DNA from: Mycolicibacterium celeriflavum
GTDB taxonomy: Bacteria > Actinomycetota > Actinomycetes > Mycobacteriales > Mycobacteriaceae
Length of the DNA stretch: 64,000 nt
Reading direction: 5' to 3'
Assembly: GCF_010731795.1 (NCBI RefSeq)
Contig: NZ_AP022591.1
Span: 1,054,001 to 1,118,000, forward strand
Part shown: positions 1-7,747 of the stretch, piece after piece
Layout of the letters: each line of letters starts with the position of its first letter
How positions within the stretch are numbered: the first letter of the stretch is position 1
Made by a program: the position numbers and the translations under genes
The notes under the pieces: model-generated
Database searches by the model: none
What the model was told of the DNA's origin: nothing
Seen by the model: the letters and a program-made list of their open reading frames with translations, nothing else

Positions 1-1
1 C

Positions 2-811
2 GTCGGTATCGGACTGCGACTGGTATTCGGCGAGATGACACTGACCGCCGGGCTCACCGCGCTGCTGCTCGCGCCGGAAGTGTTCTGGCCGCTGCGCCGG
101 GTGGGGGTCGAGTTCCATGCCGCTCAGGACGGTAAAACGGCCGCCGACGCCGCATTTCGACTCCTCGATGCACTGCCGCAGCGGTCGGCGGGAACCAAGA
201 CCGTCCGGGCGGCCGGTGCCACCATCCACCTCGAGGCGCTCGACGCGGATGTGGAACCGGGGCGGGTGACGGTGCTGACGGGCCCCAACGGCGCCGGTAA
301 GTCGACACTGCTGCACACGATCCTCGGGCTGCATCCGGGACAGGTTTCGGTCGGCGGGATCGATGTCGGCGACCTCGACCAGCGGGCGTGGTGGGACCAG
401 ATCGCCTGGCTGCCACATCGTCCGGTGCTGGTGCCTGGCAGTGTACGCGCCAACCTCGAGATCTTCGGCCCGCTGCCGGACCTTGAAGGCACCTGTCGCG
501 CAGCTGGTTTCGACGAGGTGCTTGCCACGCTTCCCGAGGGGCTGGACACTGTGCTCGGTCGCGACGGCTCGGGGCTGTCACTCGGCCAACGCCAACGGTT
601 GGGGCTGGCCCGGGCACTTGGCTCGACCGCGCCGGTACTGCTGCTCGACGAACCGACCTCACACCTCGATGCGGCGATGGAGGCGCGGGTGCTCGAAGCG
701 ATCGTCGCGCGGGCGCGGGCCGGCGCCACCGTGCTGGTCGTCGGCCACCGAGATCCAGTGCGCGCGATCGGCGATCAGGTGCTGACGCTGGGAGAGCTGG
801 TCGATGCGTGA
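2..811 (+). CDS. cydD: Thiol reductant ABC exporter subunit CydD (5' end outside window)
   Basis: This is the C-terminal half of an ABC exporter half-subunit that pairs with CydC to export cysteine/glutathione-type thiols and support cytochrome bd assembly at the membrane. The reading frame is open from base 2, so the gene starts upstream of the window. Visible are the end of the membrane domain and a full nucleotide-binding domain: Walker A GPNGAGKST at bases 281-307, signature LSLGQRQRLGLA near 577-612 and Walker B VLLLDEPTSHLD near 640-675. The stop overlaps the cydC start by 8 nt, which indicates translational coupling. Identification rests on the paired fused-type ABC subunits and the conserved order before tesB and pyk. 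Confidence 0.9.
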   Translation, partial: VGIGLRLVFGEMTLTAGLTALLLAPEVFWPLRRVGVEFHAAQDGKTAADAAFRLLDALPQRSAGTKTVRAAGATIHLEALDADVEPGRVTVLTGPNGAGKSTLLHTILGLHPGQVSVGGIDVGDLDQRAWWDQIAWLPHRPVLVPGSVRANLEIFGPLPDLEGTCRAAGFDEVLATLPEGLDTVLGRDGSGLSLGQRQRLGLARALGSTAPVLLLDEPTSHLDAAMEARVLEAIVARARAGATVLVVGHRDPVRAIGDQVLTLGELVDA

Positions 812-2294
812 GCTGCTGCGGCCCCGGTTGGGGCGACTGGTGCTCGCCGTGCTGCTCGGTGTGCTGTCGTTGGGCAGTGCGCTGGCGCTGGCCGCGATTT
901 CGGCGTGGCTGATCACGAGGGCGTGGCAGATGCCACCGGTTCTGGACCTCACCGTCGCGGTGGTGGCCGTCCGCGCGCTCGGCATTTCCCGCGGGGTGCT
1001 GGGGTACTGCCAGCGGCTGGCGGCCCACGACACCGCGCTGCGCTCGGCGGCGGATACGCGCGAAACACTGTACCGGCGGCTGGCCGACGCACCCGCGGAC
1101 ACGGTGGCACGGATGCCGAGCGGCGAGCTGGTCGCCCGGATCGGCGCTTCGGTCGACGACCTCGCCGACGTGGTGGTCCGTGCGGTGCTCCCGATCGCCG
1201 TGGCAGCGGTGCTCGGGCTGGCGGCCGTCGTGGGCATCGGCCTCGTCTCGACCGCCGCGGCGGCCGTCCTGGCGTTCTGCCTGGTGGTCGCGGGTGTCGT
1301 CGCACCGTCGTTGGCAGCCCGGGCCGCCGCGGACACCGAAGCGGTCGCCGCCCACCATCATTCGGGTCGTGATGTGGCGGTGATGCTCGCGCTCGAGTAT
1401 GCGCCGGAGCTTCGCGTCAGCGGCCGCCTCGACGCTGTCCTCGCCGATTCCGATCGCCGACAACGCGACTGGGGCCGGGCCACGGATGGCGCGGCCGCGC
1501 CCGCCGCAGTGGCCGCCGCGGCGTCGACGGCGGCGATCGGCGTCAGCGTGCTCGGCGCCGTGATCGCAGCGATCGCGATCGCCGACTCCGTTGCACCGAC
1601 GACTCTGGCGATCCTGATGCTGTTGCCGCTGTCGGCGTTCGAGGCGACCACCGCTCTGCCCGCGGCTGCCGTGCAGCTCACCAGGTCGCGCATCGCGGCT
1701 CGCCGCCTCGCCGAACTGACAGCGACGAGCGATTCGGCGCGGGTTAGGCCGCCGGCTCCACATGTCACGTTGGCAGCCGGTGAACGACTCGCGGTCATCG
1801 GGCCCAGCGGGTCGGGCAAGACGACGCTGCTGCTGTCGATGGCCGAAAATGACTCAACCGCAGTCTTCTTCGCCGAGGACGCGCACCTGTTCGCCACCAC
1901 CGTGCGCGACAACATGTTGGTGGCGCGGGGCGACGCGACCGACGACGAGATCCGAATTGTGCTGCGGCGCGTCGGACTTGGCGAGTGGCTCGACGCGTTG
2001 CCGGACGGGTTGGCCACAGTCCTCGTCGGCGGGGCGGCCGCCGTGTCCGCGGGACAGCGCAGACGACTACTGCTGGCGCGTGCCCTTCTCACCACGGCCG
2101 CCACGGTGTTGCTCGACGAACCGACCGAACACCTCGACGCCACCGACGCCGACCAGATTCTGACCGAACTGTTCACGCCCGGCGCCCTTTTCCCTGCCGA
2201 CCGTACGGTGGTCGTCGCCACCCACCATCTGCCCGACCACCTTGACTGTCCTACCCTCATTCTCGCTGACCGCGGAGTAACCTCATCGGCATGA
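804..2294 (+). CDS. cydC: Thiol reductant ABC exporter subunit CydC
   Basis: This is the partner of CydD in the heterodimeric cysteine/glutathione exporter. The 496-residue protein has an N-terminal six-helix membrane domain (about residues 1-290) and a C-terminal ATPase with Walker A GPSGSGKTT (333-341), signature VSAGQRRR (about 413-420) and Walker B VLLDEPTEHLD (about 435-445). The ATPase is unusually short. Only 19 residues separate the Walker A lysine (K339) from E358, which sits where the Q-loop glutamine is expected; about 40 is usual in ABC exporters. The start ATG lies inside the end of cydD, and the stop overlaps the next start as ATGA. Confidence 0.92.
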   Translation: MRELLRPRLGRLVLAVLLGVLSLGSALALAAISAWLITRAWQMPPVLDLTVAVVAVRALGISRGVLGYCQRLAAHDTALRSAADTRETLYRRLADAPADTVARMPSGELVARIGASVDDLADVVVRAVLPIAVAAVLGLAAVVGIGLVSTAAAAVLAFCLVVAGVVAPSLAARAAADTEAVAAHHHSGRDVAVMLALEYAPELRVSGRLDAVLADSDRRQRDWGRATDGAAAPAAVAAAASTAAIGVSVLGAVIAAIAIADSVAPTTLAILMLLPLSAFEATTALPAAAVQLTRSRIAARRLAELTATSDSARVRPPAPHVTLAAGERLAVIGPSGSGKTTLLLSMAENDSTAVFFAEDAHLFATTVRDNMLVARGDATDDEIRIVLRRVGLGEWLDALPDGLATVLVGGAAAVSAGQRRRLLLARALLTTAATVLLDEPTEHLDATDADQILTELFTPGALFPADRTVVVATHHLPDHLDCPTLILADRGVTSSA

Positions 2295-2848
2295 GCGAAC
2301 CGGACAAGCCCGAGACGCCACCACACAACCCTGAGCAGACGCCTCAACAGAATTCTCCGCAGGCGCCTCCTCCGAATTCCCCGCAGGCGCCCCCTCCGCC
2401 GCAGCAGTACGGGGCATATCCCGGCAGTTATCCCCCGCCGCCGCAGGGCTATCCCGGTTATCCGCCTCCGCCGACCGCGCCGAAGAACGGCCTCGGCATC
2501 GCGTCGTTGGTGATCGCGATCGTCGCGCTGGTCTCCGTCTTCGGTGGCATCGTGCTCGGCGTCGTCGCGGTGATTCTGGGTTTCCTCGGCTGGGGCAGGG
2601 CCAAGCGCGGCGAAGCCACCAACGGTGGCGTCGCGGTGGCCGGCATCGTCCTCGGCTTCTTGAGCATCATCGAAGCCATCGTGGTGATCTGGTTGGCCGT
2701 CTGGGGATTCAACCAGGTGGGCGGAACCGATTACATCGACTGCGTTTCGCGCGCCGGCAATGATCAGGAAGCCATACAGCAGTGCTCCGAGGAGTTCCAG
2801 CAACGTGTCGAGGACGAATTCTCGATGACGTTGACGCCGACGCCCTAG
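2291..2848 (+). CDS. DUF4190 domain membrane protein with proline-rich N-terminus
   Basis: This 185-residue protein has a cytoplasmic-looking N-terminus of about 65 residues rich in Pro, Gln and Tyr (repeated QAPPPNSP and YPPPP elements). Two closely spaced hydrophobic helices follow (about 72-95 and 115-140), joined by a GWGRAKRGEATNGG loop typical of DUF4190. A short extracytoplasmic tail contains two cysteines. The function is unknown. It begins by ATGA overlap with cydC, so it is probably cotranscribed. Its TAG stop lies in a CTAG tetramer that also holds the stop of the convergent tesB. Confidence 0.75.
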   Translation: MSEPDKPETPPHNPEQTPQQNSPQAPPPNSPQAPPPPQQYGAYPGSYPPPPQGYPGYPPPPTAPKNGLGIASLVIAIVALVSVFGGIVLGVVAVILGFLGWGRAKRGEATNGGVAVAGIVLGFLSIIEAIVVIWLAVWGFNQVGGTDYIDCVSRAGNDQEAIQQCSEEFQQRVEDEFSMTLTPTP

Positions 2849-3711
2849 CGCCCCGGGAAGTACTTGACGATGCCCTCCTGCACCACGGTGGCGATCGGCT
2901 GGCCGGCGCGGTCGAAGTAGTGGCCGGTGCCCAGCCCACGGGAGTCGGCGGCCACCGGTGAAGATGTCGAGTACAGCACCCACTCGTCGAAGCGCACCGG
3001 CCGGTGAAACCACACCGAGTGATTGGTGGTGACCGCGAAGATCCGGTCGAAACCCCACGACAGGCCGTGCGTGGTGATGATCGAGTCGAGCACCGTGGTG
3101 TCCGACGAGTAGATCAGCGCGGCGGCGTGCAACACCGGGTCGTCCGGCATCTGCCCGAGCGCCTTCATCCATACGCGGTTGTGCGGCAACTTCTGGCCTT
3201 TGCGACGCATCACCCAACTCGGATCGTTGGTATAGCGCCAGTCGATCGGCCGCAACGCGTTGACGAAATGTGGGACGACGTCTTCGTATCCGATCAGCAG
3301 ATCGTCCACCGGCGGAACCGATTGCGGGTCAGGCAGGTCTGGCGGTGCGATGCCGTGCTCCAGGCTGCGGCCGCCGGACAGGAACGACACCATGGCGGTG
3401 GTCAGCAGCTGACCGTCCTGCATCACATCGACCCGACGGTTGGCGAACCGACGCTCGTCACGGAGCCGCACGACGCGGAACTCTAGATCCTTCTCCGGGT
3501 CGCCACCGGCGATGAAGTGAGCCGACAGTGCGCTCGGCGGCGTCGAGTGGTTCAGGCTGCGGCTGGCCGCCACGAACGCCTGGGCAATCATCTGACCGCC
3601 GAAGGTGCGCACCGGGTTCTTGCTGGGATGCGAGCCGATGTAGATGTCGTCGTCGGATTGGCGGAGGTGAAGTATCGCGAGCAGCTCGTCGAAATCCGCG
3701 GAGCCTGACAA
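2845..3711 (-). CDS. tesB: Acyl-CoA thioesterase II
   Basis: This double-hotdog thioesterase hydrolyses acyl-CoA to free fatty acid and CoA in the cytoplasm. The recognisable N-terminal hotdog begins around HPSKNPVRTFGGQMIAQAF; a second follows with WFHRPVRFDEWVLY near the C-terminus. The open frame extends to a TTG at 3726, but a perfect AGGAGG at 3718-3723 sits inside that extension and 6 nt before another TTG at 3711. I therefore start at 3711 (288 residues, beginning SGSADFDELL after the initiator). It follows pyk by 18 nt on the same strand, matching the order in M. tuberculosis (pykA-tesB1). Confidence 0.9.
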   Translation of the reverse strand: MSGSADFDELLAILHLRQSDDDIYIGSHPSKNPVRTFGGQMIAQAFVAASRSLNHSTPPSALSAHFIAGGDPEKDLEFRVVRLRDERRFANRRVDVMQDGQLLTTAMVSFLSGGRSLEHGIAPPDLPDPQSVPPVDDLLIGYEDVVPHFVNALRPIDWRYTNDPSWVMRRKGQKLPHNRVWMKALGQMPDDPVLHAAALIYSSDTTVLDSIITTHGLSWGFDRIFAVTTNHSVWFHRPVRFDEWVLYSTSSPVAADSRGLGTGHYFDRAGQPIATVVQEGIVKYFPGR

Positions 3712-3717
3712 GCACTT

Positions 3718-3723
3718 CCTCCT
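3718..3723 (-). promoter_or_regulatory. Perfect Shine-Dalgarno AGGAGG deciding the tesB start
   Basis: On the minus strand AGGAGG is followed by AAGTGC and then TTG at 3711-3709. The spacing of 6 nt is ideal for that TTG and impossible for the more upstream TTG at 3726. It lies 6 nt after the pyk stop codon. Confidence 0.8.
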
Positions 3724-3729
3724 CAACGT

Positions 3730-5148
3730 CTAGACGTCATCCTCCCCGATCCGGTGCACGTGGATCAGATTCGTGGAGCCTACTGTGCCGGGTGGGATGC
3801 CCGCGATGACGACCACCAGGTCGCCACGCTTGTAACGGCCGAGCTCCAGCAGCGACTTGTCGACCTGCCGGATCATTCCATCGGTGGTCTGGATGTGCGG
3901 GACGATGAAAGTCTCGGTGCCCCAACTCAGTGCCAGCTGACTGCGGACCTCCGGCAACGATGTGAACGCCAGCAGCGGCAGCGGCGTGTGCAGCCGTGCC
4001 AGCCTGCGCACTGTGTCACCCGACTGGGTGTAGGCGACCAGCGCCTTGGCGTCGAGGCGCTCGCCGATATCGCGGGCGGCATAGGAGATGACGCCGCGCT
4101 TCGTCCGGGGTACGTGAGTCAGCGGCGGTGCGGCCACCGAGTTCTCCTCGACGGCGTGGATGATGCGCGCCATGGTTCTGACGGTTTCGAGTGGATACTT
4201 GCCGACGGATGTCTCACCGGAGAGCATCACAGCGTCGGCGCCGTCGAGAACCGCGTTGGCGACGTCGGACGCCTCGGCGCGGGTGGGACGCGAGTTCTCG
4301 ATCATCGATTCCAGCATCTGCGTCGCGACGATGACGGGTTTCGCGTTCTCCCTTGCCATTTGGATCGCGCGCTTCTGTACGAGCGGGACCTCTTCGAGCG
4401 GCAGCTCGACGCCGAGGTCACCGCGGGCGACCATGATGGCGTCGAACGCCAGCACGACAGCCTCCAGGTTGTCGATGGCTTCGGGCTTTTCGAGCTTGGC
4501 GATGACGGGCACTCGCCGACCGACGCGGTCCATCACCTCGTGCACGAGTTCGATGTCGGCCGGTGAGCGGACGAATGACAGCGCTACGAAGTCCACGCCG
4601 AGGCGTAGAGCGAATTCGAGATCGTCGACGTCCTTTTCCGAAAGCGCTGGCGCAGACACGTTCATGCCTGGCAGCGACATGCCCTTGTTGTTGCTGACCG
4701 GACCGCCCTCGGTGACCGTGCAGATGACGTCGTTGCCGTCGATGTTCTCGACGACCAGGCCGACGTTGCCGTCGTCGACGAGAACCCGGTCGCCGGCCGT
4801 GGCGTCTTCCACCAGGCGCTTGTAGGTGGTCGACACGCGGTCGGGGGTGCCCTCGATGTCGTCGACGGTGATGCGCACCGTCTCCCCGGTGGCCCAGAAC
4901 GTCGGTCCGTCCTTGAACCGGCCCAGCCGGATCTTGGGACCCTGCAGATCGGCGAGGATTCCGACGGCGCGCCCGGTGGCGTCGGATGCCGCCCGGACCC
5001 GCTTGTAGTTGGCTTCGTGATCGGAGTAGTCGCCGTGGCTGAAGTTGAGGCGGGCGACGTCCATTCCGGCCTCGACGAGCGCGCGAACAGCATCCTCGTT
5101 CGCTGTGGCCGGACCGAGGGTGCAGACGATCTTCCCGCGTCTATTCAC
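3730..5148 (-). CDS. pyk: Pyruvate kinase
   Basis: Converts phosphoenolpyruvate and ADP to pyruvate and ATP, the last step of glycolysis. The 472 residues are the usual length. The N-terminal RRGKIVCTLGPAT, the lysine motif IAKLEKPEA, the metal/substrate signature MVARGDLGVELPLEEV and TQMLESM are all present, followed by a normal C-terminal regulatory domain. The start is GTG (5146-5148). A TATGCT hexamer lies 8 nt upstream, so the transcript may be leaderless or nearly so. tesB follows closely and is probably in the same transcript. Confidence 0.96.
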   Translation of the reverse strand: MNRRGKIVCTLGPATANEDAVRALVEAGMDVARLNFSHGDYSDHEANYKRVRAASDATGRAVGILADLQGPKIRLGRFKDGPTFWATGETVRITVDDIEGTPDRVSTTYKRLVEDATAGDRVLVDDGNVGLVVENIDGNDVICTVTEGGPVSNNKGMSLPGMNVSAPALSEKDVDDLEFALRLGVDFVALSFVRSPADIELVHEVMDRVGRRVPVIAKLEKPEAIDNLEAVVLAFDAIMVARGDLGVELPLEEVPLVQKRAIQMARENAKPVIVATQMLESMIENSRPTRAEASDVANAVLDGADAVMLSGETSVGKYPLETVRTMARIIHAVEENSVAAPPLTHVPRTKRGVISYAARDIGERLDAKALVAYTQSGDTVRRLARLHTPLPLLAFTSLPEVRSQLALSWGTETFIVPHIQTTDGMIRQVDKSLLELGRYKRGDLVVVIAGIPPGTVGSTNLIHVHRIGEDDV

Positions 5149-5227
5149 GACTCCCGAGCATAGTCTTTGATCGATTCAGTCGAGGACCACCGGAAACGCG
5201 TTCGGAGTCACTGGCGCGGCTTGTTGG

Positions 5228-5638
5228 TCACCCGTCGAGAACGGTCGGAACCAGCGGGAATCCAGGCACGTTACGAACCACTGTCCAGGTCACGACCGAG
5301 ACGATGATCACGACGATGGCCGGCGTGTTCATCAACGGTTTGTCTTGGCGCCACCGGACCAGAAGCCAGCCCAGCAACAACGGAAGACCCACGAGCAGGA
5401 AGATGTTGTCGACGGCCGCGGCGGCGAGGTCGCCGTGCAACAGGTCGTGCGTCATCCGCAAGCCACCGCAGCCCGGGCAGTAGAGCCCGGTTAGCGCGTT
5501 GAAGGGACATGACGGGTAGCCGAAGCTCGGGCGGTGCGGATCGGCGATGCCGATGTAAGCCAGCGCGCCAGTCAGCAGGGCGCCCGTTCCGAGCGCACCG
5601 TATAGCCGTTTGCGGCTCGTATCGGCGCTAGGTGCCAT
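5228..5638 (-). CDS. DUF2752 membrane protein
   Basis: This 136-residue protein has the DUF2752 signature FNALTGLYCPGCGGLRMTHDLLHGD, in which a CPGCG pair of cysteines precedes an HDLLHGD motif. About three hydrophobic segments flank it. The function is unknown; the cysteine/histidine motif may bind metal, which is inference only. It overlaps the upstream TM2 gene by 11 nt, so the two are translationally coupled. The same pair lies beside pykA in M. tuberculosis. Confidence 0.8.
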   Translation of the reverse strand: MAPSADTSRKRLYGALGTGALLTGALAYIGIADPHRPSFGYPSCPFNALTGLYCPGCGGLRMTHDLLHGDLAAAAVDNIFLLVGLPLLLGWLLVRWRQDKPLMNTPAIVVIIVSVVTWTVVRNVPGFPLVPTVLDG

Positions 5639-6047
5639 CGCGCAGAGGGCGCCCCTGAGGATCGCGGACCCGATCGGTGAGCATCAGGATGGCGTCGATG
5701 ATGCCCCAAATGACGGCACCGATGCCGCAGGTGAGCAGGCCGACGACCAACTGTGCGATGCCGAGTCCGGTGTAGCCGAGGTAGATCCGGCCGATGCCGA
5801 CCACTCCGAAAAGGCCAATCAACTGCAGCAGGCCCGCGACGGTTTTGGACTTGTCGGAGTACGGCTCGCCCGTCAGCGGATGGCGGCCGTACGGGGCCAT
5901 CGGATCGCCATAGGCGGGCGCATAGCCCCCTGGCGGCGGACCGTACTGGCCGGGTGGAGGCGGATATTGCTGCGGGAAGTCGGGCTGCTGTGGGGGCGGT
6001 GGGGGCGTGCTGCCGTGCTCACTGCCACCGAACTGCGGCTCAGTCAT
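5628..6047 (-). CDS. TM2 domain protein
   Basis: Starting at the ATG at 6047 gives 139 residues: a Pro/Gln/Gly/Tyr-rich N-terminus of about 65 residues, then a TM2 domain (two helices, LLQLIGLFGVVGIGRIYLGY and QLVVGLLTCGIGAVIWGIID) ending in a short polar tail. The open frame runs 31 codons further upstream, but that extension has no family resemblance, so I excluded it. TM2 proteins are small membrane proteins without a settled function. It is cotranscribed with the following DUF2752 gene. Its proline-rich N-terminus resembles that of the DUF4190 protein at 2291. Confidence 0.78.
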   Translation of the reverse strand: MTEPQFGGSEHGSTPPPPPQQPDFPQQYPPPPGQYGPPPGGYAPAYGDPMAPYGRHPLTGEPYSDKSKTVAGLLQLIGLFGVVGIGRIYLGYTGLGIAQLVVGLLTCGIGAVIWGIIDAILMLTDRVRDPQGRPLRDGT

Positions 6048-6237
6048 GGCCCCAGCATGCCAGACGGACCAGCGCCCGGTCAGTAGGGAGAACTCGCCAA
6101 TCTCAGGAGGAAGTGCCTTTGACAGCGAAGTGACCACCAAGGCGGCCGTAGACGTCGCGTGATGAATGGGCGCGCAACCCTGAACGTACTGCCCCTCTTA
6201 CTATTTCGACGATTCCCGCGATGATCGCCGTCGGTTT
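6048..6237. other. Intergenic region with an orphan Shine-Dalgarno
   Basis: This is 190 bp between the start of the TM2 gene and the 3' end of the HNH gene, both on the minus strand. No supported gene is visible. On the plus strand a perfect AGGAGG (6105-6110) precedes TTG at 6119, but only a 4-codon frame follows before TGA. No terminator-like hairpin with a T-run is seen. Confidence 0.5.
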
Positions 6238-7686
6238 CTAGAAGGGTGGTGGTTCGCAGTCGCGGGCAAGGGCTTCAGCGAGTAACTGCTGTTGGCGTTG
6301 TTCTTCGGCGATCAGTTCGCTGCGTTGGCGGCGTTCAGCGACGATACGGGCGCGACGATCCTGCTCGCGAGTTTGCCTGCGCCGCGGCATCGTCGCCAAC
6401 CGGTCGGCGCCGTCGTCGGGCTCGATGCGCGGCGGTATCACGAGTTCGCCCGTCGACTGCCCGAGCGCCGGAAACATGGCCGCCCCATGGGGTTCGGTGC
6501 GCCACAGGTGCCCCGTCGGCCCGATCAACTCGATCGTGCCGTCGGGCAACTGCCGGTCAGACCACCCGCCTATCCCACACAGGAACGTCTTGATCAGATG
6601 ATGGGTGCGGCAGTAATGCTTGGTGTTCGACGGATGCGTCGGGCCGTACGGCCAGGGCACCGTGTGATCGACATCGCAGCGCTGCACCGGCTTGTCACAA
6701 CCCGGCCACCGGCAGGTGAGATCGCGCCACTGCAGAAAATCGGTCAACCCGGCGCTGGGCCGATACCCGTTGTCGGCAACGGCATCAGCGTGCGGCACCA
6801 CCACCGGCTTCAACTGCGCGTTCTCGGCGATTCCTCGTACCGATTCGGCCGGCAGCACCCCGAACCCGGGCAGATAGCCGGGCTTGTCGCTGCTTCCATC
6901 GAGGGTGGCGTGTTCGGCGAGCAGATGCACCACCGCCGCGGTAGCCGCGGCGTGTTGTGCAGCCGCCGGGCAGTCATCGGATCCACACTGGCAAGCCAGC
7001 CTGGACTCCAAGCGTGACAGCGGCCCGCACGCATCGGAGCGGCGCTGCTCTTTGGTGCGCGGATCCTTGTCGCAGACCGTCGCCGCAAGCGCATCCAACC
7101 GCTGATCCAACGCGGCCCCGACTTCGGCGCGCAGTGAACCCGTTACCGCGGCCACTCCGGGGGTGTCGGTCGGGGTTATCTCGAAGTAGCGGTGCTTGTC
7201 GACCTCCGGCGGCACCCGCACCGCGGCCGGATCGTAGTCGGCGACAAACACATCGATACGATCGCGCAACTTGTTCTTCGACAGCTTCATCCACTTCTCG
7301 ACCCGCCCGGCCAGCGCTTCATCCAAGCCGGCGATGATGTCGTCGTCGACGTTCTCGGTGCGCGCGATGATCGTCGCCACCATCCGGTAATCGATCACTC
7401 CCCGGCAAAACCTTCGAAGAATCTGCGGCAGCCGCTTGCGCAACGTCACCGCCACCCCGACCTGACCAACCGCGCGGGCATGGCTGATGTTCTGCACCGC
7501 CGAAATCTCGGCCGCGACCGCAGTTATGGAATCGACGGCACACAAGTCGGCCAACTCGAAACCCGGATTCCGCCGCTCGAACAACTCCCCAACCGACGCC
7601 AACCGCCGCCCCATCGCCGCGGACTCCTCGCGAGTCTCCTCACCCATGAAGGTGAGCAACTCCGCATCGGACACGGTCTCGAACAT
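6238..7686 (-). CDS. 13E12-type DUF222/HNH endonuclease family protein, SOS-controlled
   Basis: This 482-residue protein has an N-terminal DUF222 helical domain and a C-terminal HNH nuclease motif (CRWPGCDKPVQRCDVDH, then the second half with HYCRTHHLIKT), followed by a basic/glutamine-rich tail. It belongs to the mycobacterial 13E12 repeat family, whose members in M. tuberculosis are DNA-damage induced through LexA and serve as prophage phiRv1 target sites (from memory). I start at ATG 7686 and not at the far-upstream open frame, which runs into lgt. A TACTAT hexamer lies 7 nt before the ATG (leaderless), and a perfect SOS box spans the start. The HNH catalytic residues look intact; the biological role is unknown. 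Confidence 0.85.
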   Translation of the reverse strand: MFETVSDAELLTFMGEETREESAAMGRRLASVGELFERRNPGFELADLCAVDSITAVAAEISAVQNISHARAVGQVGVAVTLRKRLPQILRRFCRGVIDYRMVATIIARTENVDDDIIAGLDEALAGRVEKWMKLSKNKLRDRIDVFVADYDPAAVRVPPEVDKHRYFEITPTDTPGVAAVTGSLRAEVGAALDQRLDALAATVCDKDPRTKEQRRSDACGPLSRLESRLACQCGSDDCPAAAQHAAATAAVVHLLAEHATLDGSSDKPGYLPGFGVLPAESVRGIAENAQLKPVVVPHADAVADNGYRPSAGLTDFLQWRDLTCRWPGCDKPVQRCDVDHTVPWPYGPTHPSNTKHYCRTHHLIKTFLCGIGGWSDRQLPDGTIELIGPTGHLWRTEPHGAAMFPALGQSTGELVIPPRIEPDDGADRLATMPRRRQTREQDRRARIVAERRQRSELIAEEQRQQQLLAEALARDCEPPPF

Positions 7687-7694
7687 ACGTTCGA
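7679..7694. promoter_or_regulatory. LexA SOS box TCGAACATACGTTCGA
   Basis: This is a perfect match to the mycobacterial LexA palindrome TCGAAC-N4-GTTCGA. It covers the start codon of the HNH gene (ATG on the minus strand at 7686-7684) and the base next to the -10 hexamer, so bound LexA would block initiation. Confidence 0.92.
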
Positions 7695-7699
7695 TAGTA
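7694..7699 (-). promoter_or_regulatory. -10 hexamer TACTAT of a leaderless promoter
   Basis: On the minus strand TACTAT is followed by 7 nt and then the ATG of the HNH gene. This spacing places the transcription start at the A of the start codon. The hexamer touches the SOS box. Confidence 0.6.
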
Positions 7700-7747
7700 C
7701 TCGGAGGGTCTGACGTTCGCTCGAAATTGCCGGGAAACCCGACCGGA

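Noticed and set aside
54..1763. Long minus-strand frames opposite cydDC and similar shadow frames opposite dnaE1, trp, his, bio and tre genes
   Set aside because: High GC at third positions keeps complementary frames open. These predicted proteins are Arg/Pro/His-rich, without family motifs, and overlap well-identified genes completely.
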